A stretch of 55,436 nt of DNA from Bacteroidota bacterium (GCA_026391195.1 JAPLEI010000086.1:28137-83572); one strand, 5' to 3'; shown: positions 1 to 9,708, numbered from the stretch's first letter. A program made the numbers and translations. Notes: generated from the sequence alone by a model not told the origin.

Positions 1-645
1 GTTGAGGGTATCAAATTTGTCGGCGGCTGGCTATTATTGCTGTTGCTTCCGGAAGTGAAAGCATCACAGAAAGAATAGGTTAGTTCGTCTTGATCTTCAT
101 CTTTGGCGCCAAAATCGAGTGTGAAGGGTTTGTTTGCACACACTAGGGCGGTATCTTTTACTAAAAATTGTGGACTACTATTCGTTCCCACCGGAAGAGC
201 AGCTGTGCCGGGTATTCGGGTAACATAATTAGATCCTACATTGGAGGCAACAGCGAGATTGCTGATTCGATCTACCCGGCAACAACCCAGTCGGGCCAAC
301 GTATATCCTTCTGCATTTACTTCCAGATTTACATCTGAAACATAAACGCCCACTTCATAACAAACATTTATTTGTCCCGAAAGGCAGGGAAAGTTGGCGG
401 TATTTAGGCTGATGCGATTTACTGGGGGCTGTAAGGTAAGGGGCAATGGTTTAACCAATATGCTATTGGCATAGATCATCTCTAAACAGCCGTAAAGTGA
501 CTCTGTAGTTGGCTGTGGGTTTGCCGGTTGATGTGGGACTACCCGGCCCGATATAGGTATAAAATAACTCACCCCCGGCAATATGCCGAGCGAAAATTCC
601 TGTTGTACAAAGGAGCAGTAAGATACTTACTATGCCCTTTTTCAT
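1..645 (-). pseudogene. Frame-disrupted exported adhesin-like protein, 3' end beyond window
   Basis: An ATG at 645 opens a 60-codon frame with a signal peptide (MKKG..LLLLCTTGIFA) followed by HIAGGELFYTYIGPG and YRVTLRLFRD, the N-terminus typical of large Bacteroidota surface proteins that end in a T9SS type B (gliding-motility-associated) domain. The frame stops at 463-465. From about 479 a second frame, shifted by +1, stays open to the window edge and reads IYANSILVKPL, NFPCLSGQINVCYEVGVY, GYTLARLGCCRVDRISNL, VGSNYVTRIPG, PQFLVKDTALVCANKPF and DEDQDELTYSFCDAF, the expected continuation. From memory of the family, roughly 15-25 residues between RLFRD and IYAN are missing, so a deletion that is not a multiple of three is more likely than a one-base slip. 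The second frame has no stop over about 158 codons, so the event is recent or an assembly error. The C-terminus lies outside the window. Confidence 0.75.
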
Positions 646-654
646 AATTAATCA

Positions 655-1455
655 TTAAAGTTGCATAAAATACAGTAGCAGGTTGGCGAAGGATTCCGGT
701 GCTTCCAGCATGCTCATGTGCCCTACGTTATTAAGTACATGAATATAAGCATTTGCTGTGATATTAGCTAGTTGCAGGGTGTTGGCTGCTGGTACGATTT
801 CATCTTCCTGGCCTATGATAAACATAACCGGATAGGGCGCAGTCTCCAATAATTTACTGCTGTCGGGTCGTTGCATCATTGCCCGGTAATACTGTATTAA
901 GGTGCTTCCGCTTACCTGTTTCATGGAGGTTAGCAATGCATCTATTGCTGCTTTTCCTTGTTCGCGAAATGCCGGAGCAAATAGCCCGGGCAGGGAAATA
1001 CGTAAAAAAGTTGCCGCCCCCTCCCGCTCTATAAAATCAATGGCCTGCTTTCTTTTTTGAATTCTTTCAGCGCTATCGGCATAAGCAGTGGAATGCAGCA
1101 ATGCTAAGGCTACTATTTTTTCGGGAAATTGTTCTGCAAATGCCAATGCGATATAGCCTCCCATGCTATGCCCCATCACGCTGCATTTTTCAATTCCTTC
1201 TTTTTCGAGTATGGCATTCAATGCCAGCGCAAAATCGTTCAGACTGGGTTCGGCAGCTCGCCAAACTTCAGATTCACCAGAACCGGGCAAGTCAGGTATC
1301 AACAGCGTACCCTGTTCTGGCAGATGCTTTATAGCCTGATTGAAAACATTGCCATCTTCTCCAAATCCATGAATTAAAAGGGTTGCAGCGCCCACACCTA
1401 CTTTTCGATAATGAAGCTGGATGCCCTGGTAAAGTATGGTATGATGGGTTATCAT
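655..1455 (-). CDS. Alpha/beta-hydrolase fold protein
   Basis: 266 aa from the ATG at 1455. The frame could start at 1488, but the 1455 ATG overlaps the stop of the upstream lnt gene as ATGA, a classic coupling arrangement, and begins right at the first beta strand (MITHHTILYQGIQLHYR). The fold is complete: oxyanion-loop HGFGEDG near residue 29, nucleophile elbow GHSMGG with Ser97, acid Asp218 in GQEDEIVP and His246 in VGHMSML. There is no signal peptide, so it is cytoplasmic. The family covers esterases, haloperoxidase-like enzymes and C-C hydrolases, and the substrate cannot be read from sequence. Coupling to lnt suggests co-expression with envelope lipoprotein maturation, but that is inference only. 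Confidence 0.9.
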   Translation of the reverse strand: MITHHTILYQGIQLHYRKVGVGAATLLIHGFGEDGNVFNQAIKHLPEQGTLLIPDLPGSGESEVWRAAEPSLNDFALALNAILEKEGIEKCSVMGHSMGGYIALAFAEQFPEKIVALALLHSTAYADSAERIQKRKQAIDFIEREGAATFLRISLPGLFAPAFREQGKAAIDALLTSMKQVSGSTLIQYYRAMMQRPDSSKLLETAPYPVMFIIGQEDEIVPAANTLQLANITANAYIHVLNNVGHMSMLEAPESFANLLLYFMQL

Positions 1456-3035
1456 CTTTTTTGCCAGCGTTGTTTCATCCAATTCCATAAATGCCAGATC
1501 AATGAAATTATGGCCAACTGTAGTATTGCCTTATAAATCAAATCTCCATAGCTAACATACATCGTGGTACCTGGGTGCAAGGGAACTGTGTATTTTATCG
1601 CAACTTGGGTATCCCAAGGTCTGGATTCTACAATTTCTCCCTGATTATTAATGATGGCCGAAATTCCGGTATTGGCAGATCGTACAATCCATTTTCTCGT
1701 TTCAATGGCTCGCAAACGGGCCATGTTAAGGTGTTGTTTATGGCCGGGAGTATTGCCCCACCAACCATCATTAGTGATTATGGCCAATAGGTTGGCTCCT
1801 TTTTTTACATAAGTCCCTACATATTCTCCATAGATACTTTCGTAGCATATAATGGGGGCGATTTGTCCTCCTCCTTCTGCAGTTGGTAATACTGCAGAAG
1901 TTGCTGATTTGCCATAGCCGCCCGATGTGCCGCCAAATTGTTCAAACAGCGGAGCCATTACTCGAAGAAAGTCTGGCAGGGTTTCAACGCCTGGTACTAA
2001 TTTACTTTTATAATAATACTGAGGGGTAATATTAGCATTGGCCATCATGGCTGCATTCATGGCATCATAATAGCCCCCTCTGCCATCTGACCGGGCACTA
2101 TTGGTTCTTTTTTCAGCGCCATAGGGAACAAATAATTCAATTCCGCTTAACAATGAAACCCTGGGATATTGGGCGAGTAGAGCAAAAACCGGCTGGTAAA
2201 CTGAGTTGTTGCGGGTATTTTCTTGCCAGTCACCGGCGCTCATAGCGGTTTCCGGCCAAACCAGCAAACGTGTATTGCTGTCTAACTGCTCCCGCGAAAT
2301 GCGAACCAACCTTTCAATCTGGGCAGCCATTGAATCGGTGGTGAATTTAGCATAGGGATTGATATTGGGTTGCACTACTACCACCTGCAAGGTTTGTTCA
2401 TTCGCAGTCTTGGGTCGGCTTTGGTAATACATAGCAAATCCTATAACAAATAATACCAGCGCTGAAAGGGAAGTCAATGGTTTAATTAGTTTTTTTTCAG
2501 TGGCAGGCTTTCTGCTTTCCAACATTATTTCATACAACAGGATATTGGTAAGGAGTATCAGCAAGGTACCCCCGCCAATTCCGGTATATTCATACCACTG
2601 AACCCAATTGGGATGGAGTGAAAACACATTTCCCAAACTCAACCAAGGCCAACTGATTTGCCAGTTGAGGTGGATGTATTCAAACGACATCCAAAAAAAT
2701 ACCAGGGCACAATAGCCGATCCGTTTGCCATATTTTTTTAAGAAAGTCCGGTAACCCATCCAGGGAATACACATGAGCAGGCTATTGGCTGTAATGGCTG
2801 CGATGGTGCCCACATCGGTAGAATTCCATATCCACCAGGTTGTACCCGTATTCCAGCACAGCATCGCAATAAAAATATGCCAGAAGAAAGTGGTTTTTTT
2901 TAAAGGGAGTGCAGCCAGCGCCAGTAAGGGTATCCAGGCAACAAAAATGAGTAGGGTAAGGGTAGAAACGGGCCAGGCCGCAATCAACAGACAACCTGCT
3001 AACAGGGTAAGTGCCCAACGGGTAATTGTATTCAC
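1452..3035 (-). CDS. lnt: Apolipoprotein N-acyltransferase
   Basis: 527 aa inner-membrane enzyme that adds the third acyl chain to the N-terminal Cys of lipoproteins. The N-terminal half (about residues 1-205) is a run of hydrophobic membrane segments. The C-terminal nitrilase domain carries the catalytic triad: Glu262 in VWPETAMSAG, Lys343 in YYKSKLVPG and Cys397 in IICYESIYG. A further hydrophobic segment lies at the C-terminus (LAIISLIWHLWNW). The start is GTG at 3035, and no in-frame ATG lies closer than about residue 58. Length is normal for the family. It is the upstream gene of an operon with the alpha/beta hydrolase, with a 4-nt overlap. A weak TATCTTAG element lies upstream, about 40 nt before the start. 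Confidence 0.96.
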   Translation of the reverse strand: MNTITRWALTLLAGCLLIAAWPVSTLTLLIFVAWIPLLALAALPLKKTTFFWHIFIAMLCWNTGTTWWIWNSTDVGTIAAITANSLLMCIPWMGYRTFLKKYGKRIGYCALVFFWMSFEYIHLNWQISWPWLSLGNVFSLHPNWVQWYEYTGIGGGTLLILLTNILLYEIMLESRKPATEKKLIKPLTSLSALVLFVIGFAMYYQSRPKTANEQTLQVVVVQPNINPYAKFTTDSMAAQIERLVRISREQLDSNTRLLVWPETAMSAGDWQENTRNNSVYQPVFALLAQYPRVSLLSGIELFVPYGAEKRTNSARSDGRGGYYDAMNAAMMANANITPQYYYKSKLVPGVETLPDFLRVMAPLFEQFGGTSGGYGKSATSAVLPTAEGGGQIAPIICYESIYGEYVGTYVKKGANLLAIITNDGWWGNTPGHKQHLNMARLRAIETRKWIVRSANTGISAIINNQGEIVESRPWDTQVAIKYTVPLHPGTTMYVSYGDLIYKAILQLAIISLIWHLWNWMKQRWQKR

Positions 3036-3124
3036 GGAGTGAAATTTCGTAATGATTAGCTGCTAAGATAAAGCAGAACGATTACCGGAAAGTTAATGAT
3101 CGTATCCGCATATAATCCTACCGC

Positions 3125-4624
3125 TTATTTTTTGCTGTAATTGGGTGCTTCCTTGGTAATATCAATGTCGTGGGCATGACTTTCCTTCATTCCCGCGTTG
3201 GTGATTTTTACAAATTTGGCCTGTTGCAATGCAGGAATATTTTTTGCCCCGCAATACCCCATTCCTGCCCGTAACCCGCCCACATATTGATAAACGATTT
3301 CAGATAGGGTTCCCTTATAAGCTACTCTGCCTTCTATACCTTCCGGTACAAATTTTTTGATATCATCTTCCACATCCTGAAAATACCGGTCGCCGCTGCC
3401 CTGGCTCATGGCACCCAAACTTCCCATACCGCGGTATTGTTTAAATTTTCTTCCATCGTAAATAATGGTTTCACCGGGGCTTTCCTCAACACCGGCAAAT
3501 ACGCTGCCCATCATAACTACCTGTGCCCCTGCTGCCAGGGCTTTTACCAGATCCCCGGTATAGCGAATTCCTCCGTCGGCAATAATGGGAATATTTTTTC
3601 CTTTTAGTGCGGCGGCTGTTTCTAAAATGGCGGTCAATTGTGGCATTCCGGCTCCGGCTACAATACGGGTGGTACAAATAGAACCCGGCCCAATGCCTAC
3701 TTTTACGCAATCAGCCCCTGCTTCGGCCAAGGCTTTGGCTCCGGCGGCTGTGGCAACATTGCCGGCAATAATATTCAGCTGCTTAAAATTTTTGCGCAAC
3801 AGTTTGAGTGCAGAAATAACTCCCTGCGAATGTCCGTGCGCACTATCCAGTGTTACCACATCTACCCCTACCTGCTGCAGTGCTGAGGCACGATCCATCA
3901 GGTCGTTCGTAATGCCAAGTGCTGCACCTACCAATAATCTTCCCAAGGCATCTTTTCCTGCATGCGGAAAATTGCGCAACTGGAGAATATCTCGGTAAGT
4001 AATTAATCCAATCAGTTTCCCTTGTTTATTTACAACCGGTAATTTTTCAATTTTATATTGCCGCAGAATTTTTTCTGCCTTTTTTAAATCGGTGCCCTCG
4101 GGAGCTGTAATCAGGTTTTCCCGTGTCATAACCTCCGACACTTTTCTTTTTTTATCGTGCTCAAATCGAAGGTCTCGGTTGGTTAAAATACCTACGAGGT
4201 GAAATTTGTTATCCACTACCGGAATCCCGCCAATTTTGTTTTCTTTCATTAAGTAAAGCGCATCCCCAATAGTTGCATCCACCAAAAGCGTAATGGGGTC
4301 TATAATCATACCACTTTCACTTCGCTTCACTTTACGCACCTGTTCGGCCTGCCGTTCGATGCTCATGTTTTTATGGAGAATGCCCAGTCCTCCCTCGCGG
4401 GCCAGCGCAATTGCTAATCCGGCTTCGGTAACAGTATCCATAGCGGCCGATAACATAGGAATGTTCAGTACAATGTTTTTGGTTAGGTGGGTACGAATAT
4501 CCACATCACGGGGTAGCACTTCGCTGAAAGCGGGCACCAGTAATACATCATCGTAGGTTAAACCTTCCCCTTGTATTCGGGAAGAAATGGGGTTCGTGCG
4601 GGAGGGGGAAATTCTTGTTGCCAT
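3125..4624 (-). CDS. guaB: Inosine-5'-monophosphate dehydrogenase
   Basis: 499 aa, NAD-dependent oxidation of IMP to XMP, the committed step of guanine nucleotide synthesis. The (beta/alpha)8 barrel starts at [18 protein letters not shown]. Two CBS domains are inserted at about residues 105-220 ([25 protein letters not shown]). The catalytic loop [11 protein letters not shown] supplies the thiol Cys317, and [14 protein letters not shown] forms the active-site flap. The ATG at 4624 is preferred over the in-frame TTG six bases earlier. A strong promoter ends 3 nt before this ATG, so the mRNA may have no leader. The gene is monocistronic, divergent from the MFS gene. Confidence 0.97.
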   Translation of the reverse strand: MATRISPSRTNPISSRIQGEGLTYDDVLLVPAFSEVLPRDVDIRTHLTKNIVLNIPMLSAAMDTVTEAGLAIALAREGGLGILHKNMSIERQAEQVRKVKRSESGMIIDPITLLVDATIGDALYLMKENKIGGIPVVDNKFHLVGILTNRDLRFEHDKKRKVSEVMTRENLITAPEGTDLKKAEKILRQYKIEKLPVVNKQGKLIGLITYRDILQLRNFPHAGKDALGRLLVGAALGITNDLMDRASALQQVGVDVVTLDSAHGHSQGVISALKLLRKNFKQLNIIAGNVATAAGAKALAEAGADCVKVGIGPGSICTTRIVAGAGMPQLTAILETAAALKGKNIPIIADGGIRYTGDLVKALAAGAQVVMMGSVFAGVEESPGETIIYDGRKFKQYRGMGSLGAMSQGSGDRYFQDVEDDIKKFVPEGIEGRVAYKGTLSEIVYQYVGGLRAGMGYCGAKNIPALQQAKFVKITNAGMKESHAHDIDITKEAPNYSKK

Positions 4625-4627
4625 TTG

Positions 4628-4660
4628 CAAAGATAGGAGATGGGGTAAATTCGTGCCAAA
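4628..4660 (-). promoter_or_regulatory. guaB promoter, Bacteroidota type
   Basis: On the minus strand a TTTG (-33) is followed after 21 nt by TATCTTTG (-7), a match to the Bacteroidota consensus TTTG-N19-21-TAnnTTTG. The -7 box ends 3 nt before the guaB ATG, so the expected start of transcription falls at or next to the start codon. Confidence 0.75.
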
Positions 4661-4752
4661 ACAATTTTTTAGCCTTACTTCGGCTACTTATGCGAATGGT
4701 CCGTAACCCAGAGATTGTTGTAAATTGGCCCTTTATTTATTCTTTTTTTCGC

Positions 4753-5934
4753 ATGGATTCACCCGCTGCAGCTACTCACCGGTATTTCACCTTTCAATTT
4801 GCCTTACTGTGCCTCAGCAATGTGTTGTTTTCGGCCAGTTTTAATATGATGATTCCGGAGTTGCCTGCCTATTTAACTGCGATGGGGGGTGAAAACTACA
4901 AGGGATGGATCATTGCCTTATTTACATTAATGGCAGGGATATCCCGACCCTTTAGTGGTAAACTTACGGATACTGTTGGTCGTGTGCCAGTTATGATGGT
5001 AGGATCAATCGTTTGTGTGGTATGCAGTTTACTTTATCCGATGTTGCATACCATTGCCGGCTTTTTGTTGCTCCGTTTCTTTCATGGTTTTTCTACCGGG
5101 TTTAAGCCAACGGCTACTTCGGCCTATGGGGCAGATGTGGTGCACGAGTCTCGCCGGGGTGAGGCGTTGGGGGCATTGGCTATTGGATATACGGTAGGGT
5201 CATCCATAGGCCCCATTATTGGTAGTTATCTGGTAGTTCATTATTCTTTTAATAGCATGTTTGTTGCTTCTGCAGCTTTGGCACTTGGTTCGGTAGCCAT
5301 CTTATTTAATATCCGCGAAACCCTACCAAACCCTCAACCTTTTCGCTGGAAACTATTGCATATTCCCCGCCACGAAATCATTGAACTGTCTGCACTAAAG
5401 CCTGCCCTTATTTTATTATTGCTCAGTGTTTCGCTGGGAGCCTGTGTTACCCTGGCACCTGATTTTTCGGCTTCTTTGGGGATGATGAATAAAGGGATTT
5501 TCTTTACCTGCTTTACCATTACTTCTTTAGGCATTCGATTGATTGCCGGAAAATCGTCTGACCGCTATGGGCGACCCTTGGTTTTATTTTTTTCTTCGCT
5601 GGTTATGATGGTTAGTATGCTGGTATTGGCGTTTACCCACAGCGCCTGGATGTTATTATTGGGCTCGGGAATTTTTGGAATGAGTTTGGGAATGAATTCA
5701 CCCACAGTGGCAGCTTGGGCGGTTGACCGATGTGCTGTTGAAAACAGGGGTAGAGCGGTGGCAACCGTATATATTGCACTGGAAGCCGGTATTGGTGGAG
5801 GGGCATTGTTGAGCGCCTGGTTATATGGATATCCATCCCATACTTTTCTCTATGCTTTTTTACTGCCAGCCATCTGTGCCGGCATATCGATGCTTTTATT
5901 GGTTTCGTGGATGAAGCAATCAAAAGCTAATTAA
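4753..5934 (+). CDS. Major facilitator superfamily transporter
   Basis: 393 aa, inner membrane. I chose the ATG at 4753 (MDSPAAATHRYFTFQFALL). The frame is open further upstream to 4615, but that part overlaps the guaB start and does not look like protein. There are about 12 hydrophobic segments in two halves. The MFS loop 2-3 motif is visible as GKLTDTVGRVPVM (near residue 75) and its second-half counterpart as GKSSDRYGRPLVLF (near residue 265), each with the charged D-R-G-R core. The pattern resembles drug/sugar efflux members rather than a known uptake carrier, and the substrate is unknown. It is divergent from guaB and convergent with dprA, with stops 20 nt apart. Confidence 0.9.
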   Translation: MDSPAAATHRYFTFQFALLCLSNVLFSASFNMMIPELPAYLTAMGGENYKGWIIALFTLMAGISRPFSGKLTDTVGRVPVMMVGSIVCVVCSLLYPMLHTIAGFLLLRFFHGFSTGFKPTATSAYGADVVHESRRGEALGALAIGYTVGSSIGPIIGSYLVVHYSFNSMFVASAALALGSVAILFNIRETLPNPQPFRWKLLHIPRHEIIELSALKPALILLLLSVSLGACVTLAPDFSASLGMMNKGIFFTCFTITSLGIRLIAGKSSDRYGRPLVLFFSSLVMMVSMLVLAFTHSAWMLLLGSGIFGMSLGMNSPTVAAWAVDRCAVENRGRAVATVYIALEAGIGGGALLSAWLYGYPSHTFLYAFLLPAICAGISMLLLVSWMKQSKAN

Positions 5935-5954
5935 TACTTCTGCAGGTAAGGTTG

Positions 5955-7037
5955 CTATCCGAGCATCGCATATCTTTTGCCCGGCAATACCCGAATGCAT
6001 TGTTTTAATTCTAGTTGCAGTAAAATAGCAGCCAGTTTACTAGAAGAAAAATTACTGCTGATTAAGAGTTCGTCTATCGATAAGGCGCTTGTGTTTTTAA
6101 GTAGTTGTAGGATGTTTTGTTCGTCTGGTGAAAGATCATCTAACAAACGTATTTGCCGGTATTTGGGTTGGGATGTTTTCCAGCCCATAGTTTCTAACAA
6201 AGATTCCGGAGAGGTATATAACAAGGCTTTGTTTTGCCGGATCAGTTGCAGACAGCCCGCTGAAGCCGGATCGGATATTTTGCCGGGAACGGCAAGCAAC
6301 TCGCGGTTGTATTCAAAAGCCAATTCGGCCGTTATCATGCTGCCCCCTTTACTAGCAGTTTCAATTACCAGGGTAGCATCCGCCATACCCGCCACAATAA
6401 AATTATGTTTATCTGGTTGGGTGTTTTGCGTAAACTCGGTTAACAATCCCCCCTGCTTTTCCATTTCTTTTGCCAGCGACTGATGTTGCCAGGGGTAAAT
6501 AATGTCTAGTCCATGCGCCAACACCCCCAGGGTATGCAATTGGTTTTGTAGGGCGGCTTTATGGGCCAGGGCATCTATCCCATAAGCTAAGCCGCTTACA
6601 ATGGTTACTTCTAATCCGGCCAAACCCGCCATCAATTCTTCGGTTACCTGCTTGCCATAATTGGTGTGATTGCGGGTGCCAATCACACTCAGTATGCGGG
6701 AATTGTTTAGGTTGCTATTGCCTTTGTAATAGAGCAGGGGTGGGGGATCGTAACAGTGCAATAGCCGGGATGGATAATTGGCATCCGTTAAAAAAAGCGG
6801 GGTTATCTGGTGTTCTTGTATAAATTTCCACTCTTTTTCTGCAGCAGAAAGGGGGTGTTTTTTCTTTAGTTCTTTGCAGGTAAGCTCCGTCATATGCGGA
6901 ACCCGCAGCCACTCTTTTCGGTTACTTTGAAAAACGGCACTTGCATTTCCAAAGTATTCAATCAAGGATCGTATTCTAACCGGCCCCAATGCTGGTATGG
7001 TGGTGAGGGCAATCCGATTCAGCCATTCTTCTTCCAT
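5955..7037 (-). CDS. dprA: DNA-processing protein DprA
   Basis: 360 aa cytoplasmic protein that loads RecA on incoming single-stranded DNA during natural transformation. An N-terminal helix-hairpin region (residues 1-70, ALTTIPALGPVRIRSL) precedes the extended Rossmann fold with SVIGTRNHTNYG (near 118), VTIVSGLAYGIDALAHKAAL, GLLTEF and VIETASKGGSMITAELA, all hallmark DprA motifs. The C-terminal 70 residues form the winged-helix domain (LSPDEQNILQLLKNTSALSIDELL). Length is typical. It lies downstream of the OmpA-family gene on the same strand with a 69-nt gap. Confidence 0.95.
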   Translation of the reverse strand: MEEEWLNRIALTTIPALGPVRIRSLIEYFGNASAVFQSNRKEWLRVPHMTELTCKELKKKHPLSAAEKEWKFIQEHQITPLFLTDANYPSRLLHCYDPPPLLYYKGNSNLNNSRILSVIGTRNHTNYGKQVTEELMAGLAGLEVTIVSGLAYGIDALAHKAALQNQLHTLGVLAHGLDIIYPWQHQSLAKEMEKQGGLLTEFTQNTQPDKHNFIVAGMADATLVIETASKGGSMITAELAFEYNRELLAVPGKISDPASAGCLQLIRQNKALLYTSPESLLETMGWKTSQPKYRQIRLLDDLSPDEQNILQLLKNTSALSIDELLISSNFSSSKLAAILLQLELKQCIRVLPGKRYAMLG

Positions 7038-7106
7038 CCGCGAATATCCCTATCTAATAATTATTGAAATTAGGTATTAATACTTGTGGCGTATTCAAGC
7101 GATTAT

Positions 7107-9020
7107 TTATAATCCTATGATAGTAAACGTAGTTCTTCGGTTGAGGGCTCTGCCAGATTCGTTGCTATTATTGGCAATGGGTTGCGAAGATCCATACCCT
7201 TTCCAGCTCAATCGATTTGCAGCAATTTTATTTTCCTGTAAATATTGAACAATTGTTTTTGCCCTGTTTTCGGATAATACCCGGTTATTTTCGGGCAAGC
7301 CGATGTTATCGGTATGACCTCCAATTTCTACCCGAATCCCCGGATTTTCATTCAGCAGGGTAATGAGTTTGTTCAATTCAATTTTTCCCGATTCCGGCAA
7401 GTTGAATGAGTTGGTGGTGAATTGAATATTCGAAAAGGTAAGGGTGGCATTCAGTTGGATGGGCTGAAGCAAAATATCTTTTCTATAAACACTGTCTGCA
7501 ACGGTATTGCTCAACTGAAATAATTCGCTATAAAATAAATACCCTTTTCGGTTAACGGTTAGCGTATAATCATTGCCGGTTGGTAAAGTGATAAAGTAAT
7601 TACCAGTTTCGTCGGTTTGAACTTTCAGCAGACTTTTTTGCTTACTGTTTTCTATCAGTTCTACCAAACAGGGCAGTAATTTGCCAGTAATCTTGTCTTT
7701 TACTTGTCCTTTCAGGTAAAGGGTTTTGTGAGGCTGCAATTCTTTTCGCAAACTGAATTTGTAAATGTCTAATCCACCTCTGGAGTCGGCGCGATCACTG
7801 GCATAATAGGCAGTGCTGCCATCTGCTGCTACTGCCATGCTGCCTTCATTTTCAATGGTGTTGATTGGGTATCCGAGGTTAATGGGTGCCGACCATTTTC
7901 CTTCGGTATTTTTTTTAAGTACAAATAAATCCGACCCACCATATCCTGGCCAGCCAGAAGAAGTAAAATAGAGGGTTTGGTTATCGGCATGTATAAAGGG
8001 CGCCATTTCATCGCCGGCGGTATTAACACCGGGGCCCATATTTTCCGCTTGGCTCCATTTGCCATTGGGCAACCGGTAGCTAACATATAAATCTGACCCA
8101 CCATATCCGCCGGGTCGGTTACTGCAGAAATACAATACGTTTTTGTCGGGACTTAAAGAGGGGGCGGTTTCCCAAAATTCGGTGTTGATGGCGGGTCCCA
8201 TATTAAGTGGGTCGCTCCATCCTTGTGGGGTAGATAAAGAAAGATAAATATCAAAACTACGGTATGCCTGATCGGGTAATTGAGCGGCATACAGCAACCA
8301 TTCAGCATCCTGCGAAACGCTGATAGCGCCTTTCTTGGGTTCTTCATTTAAACTACCCGGTATGGTTTTCCATTTTCCATATCCATCGGGTCGGATGGTA
8401 CTTTCAATAAAATCTTCCCGCGCATGGTCGTCTCTGCGGGTAAACACCAATAAAGTATCTGTAACGGTTACGGTAGGATAATATTCCGATCGGGAAGTAT
8501 TAACGGAGTCGCCTAGGTTAACGGGCAAAAAGTTTTGCTCACTGCCGGTATATGCAGCTGCATATTGCAGGGCGAATTCGTAGCAGCGTTTTCGGTACTC
8601 ACCACTTTTTCGGCTTTTTTCGTTCAAGCCGGGGATGTTGAGAAATTGGTTCACCGCTTCTAGGGCTGCCGAAAAATTTCCATTGCCCGCTAGGTTAATA
8701 GAAAGTGGAAGCTGATAAATTTTAAAATAGCCAGTATCTTTTTGTTGCGCTTTTTGATACCAGTAAACCGACGAGTCGTATTTTTTCAGTTGGCCATATA
8801 CGCCCCCTAATGACAAATACGCATCCACAAAATTGCTGTCGATCTGCACACTGTTTTTAAGCAATGCGACTCCTTTAGTCATTTGTTGGTCTTGCAGCCA
8901 ATTGATGGCTTCTTCGTACAGGGTAACTGCTTTGGCTGCAACCTGGTCGGGTTGGTATACCTGCGCTGAAAGGGTTTGCAATCCCATCATACCCAAAAAA
9001 ACCAGCCCTACTTTTTTCAT
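7107..9020 (-). CDS. OmpA-family protein with TPR, PD40 beta-propeller and peptidoglycan-binding domain
   Basis: 637 aa, exported (signal peptide MKKVGLVFLGMMGLQTLSAQ). Domains in order: TPR-like repeats at about 25-150 (VDAYLSLGGVYGQLKKYDSSVYWYQKA), a WD40-like PD40 propeller at about 175-425 with blades such as SPDKNVLYFCSNRPGGYGGSDLY and YYASDRADSRGGLDIY, a carboxypeptidase-regulatory-like domain at about 435-515, and a C-terminal OmpA domain (IRVEIGGHTDNIGLPENN...LSENRAKTIVQYL) that binds peptidoglycan. This architecture is common in Bacteroidota, where some members (the PorE type) are linked to the T9SS; a specific role here is not shown. It begins a minus-strand group with dprA. Confidence 0.92.
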   Translation of the reverse strand: MKKVGLVFLGMMGLQTLSAQVYQPDQVAAKAVTLYEEAINWLQDQQMTKGVALLKNSVQIDSNFVDAYLSLGGVYGQLKKYDSSVYWYQKAQQKDTGYFKIYQLPLSINLAGNGNFSAALEAVNQFLNIPGLNEKSRKSGEYRKRCYEFALQYAAAYTGSEQNFLPVNLGDSVNTSRSEYYPTVTVTDTLLVFTRRDDHAREDFIESTIRPDGYGKWKTIPGSLNEEPKKGAISVSQDAEWLLYAAQLPDQAYRSFDIYLSLSTPQGWSDPLNMGPAINTEFWETAPSLSPDKNVLYFCSNRPGGYGGSDLYVSYRLPNGKWSQAENMGPGVNTAGDEMAPFIHADNQTLYFTSSGWPGYGGSDLFVLKKNTEGKWSAPINLGYPINTIENEGSMAVAADGSTAYYASDRADSRGGLDIYKFSLRKELQPHKTLYLKGQVKDKITGKLLPCLVELIENSKQKSLLKVQTDETGNYFITLPTGNDYTLTVNRKGYLFYSELFQLSNTVADSVYRKDILLQPIQLNATLTFSNIQFTTNSFNLPESGKIELNKLITLLNENPGIRVEIGGHTDNIGLPENNRVLSENRAKTIVQYLQENKIAANRLSWKGYGSSQPIANNSNESGRALNRRTTFTIIGL

Positions 9021-9082
9021 ACCGGCAATTTCGGATAAACAGATGAAAATGGGTGTTAAAGGGAAGTTGTAACCTAACTTAC

Positions 9083-9688
9083 TTACGGAATCTGCACGTA
9101 TTTATGAATCTGCAAAGTCAAGTGCCATTTGGGATTTTGTTCGATGTACGCAATAATGAGGGGTGTTACCGAATTTCGCTGATCCCATTCGGGCTGAAAA
9201 AACCTGAGGCAGGAGGCAGGGACCTGGGTTTGGAAACTTTCTCCCCAGGTAAGATCGTGCCGATTGAAAACAATTACTTTCAGCTCGTTTGCCTTTAGCA
9301 ACACTTCCGGCAGTGGTGCTTTAAACTTTTTAGGCGAAACACAAATCCAATCGAAATTACCTGAAAATGGGGAGGATCCTGAGGTTTCGAGGTGCACTTG
9401 TTTTCCGGCTGCCTTTAGGGCATTGGTTAATGAATCTAACTGATGTAACAGGGGTTCTCCACCCGTTATAATCACCAGGGGTGAGGGGTGTGAGGCTGCT
9501 TCTTCCACCATCGATTGAATGGTTCTGTGCGGATGTTTACTGGCATCCCAGCTTTCCTTCACGTCGCACCATACACAGCCTACATCACATCCGGCTAGTC
9601 GAATAAAGAAAGCGGCTTTTCCCTGATGAAATCCTTCACCTTGCAGCGAATAAAATGTTTCCATTACTGGAAGCGAATCGTTTGTCAT
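9083..9688 (-). CDS. queE: 7-carboxy-7-deazaguanine synthase
   Basis: 201 aa radical-SAM enzyme that turns 6-carboxytetrahydropterin into 7-carboxy-7-deazaguanine on the way to queuosine. The ATG at 9688 gives the usual QueE start (METFYSLQGEGFHQGKAAFFIRLAGCD). A frame open to 9817 would run into folD. The cluster motif is C-x3-C-x2-C (GCDVGCVWCDVKESWD), followed by the glycine-rich ITGGEPLLH. The end, LTLQIHKYVQIP, matches QueE C-termini. The gene follows folD with a 20-nt gap, so the two are probably co-transcribed; no other queuosine gene lies nearby. Confidence 0.95.
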   Translation of the reverse strand: MTNDSLPVMETFYSLQGEGFHQGKAAFFIRLAGCDVGCVWCDVKESWDASKHPHRTIQSMVEEAASHPSPLVIITGGEPLLHQLDSLTNALKAAGKQVHLETSGSSPFSGNFDWICVSPKKFKAPLPEVLLKANELKVIVFNRHDLTWGESFQTQVPASCLRFFQPEWDQRNSVTPLIIAYIEQNPKWHLTLQIHKYVQIP

Positions 9689-9708
9689 GTAGTTGCTATC
9701 TGAATGCG

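Noticed and set aside
460..485. Programmed ribosomal frameshift in the left-edge adhesin
   Set aside because: No slippery heptamer or downstream pseudoknot is visible, and conserved residues are missing at the junction, so a deletion is simpler.
3585..3998. 137-codon open frame on the plus strand inside guaB
   Set aside because: It is the antisense of a highly conserved region of guaB, has low-complexity Ala/Pro/Cys content and no family character.
5977..6483. 168-codon open frame antisense to dprA
   Set aside because: It is fully inside dprA, rich in Ser/Cys/Arg without any motif, and dprA is unmistakable on the other strand.
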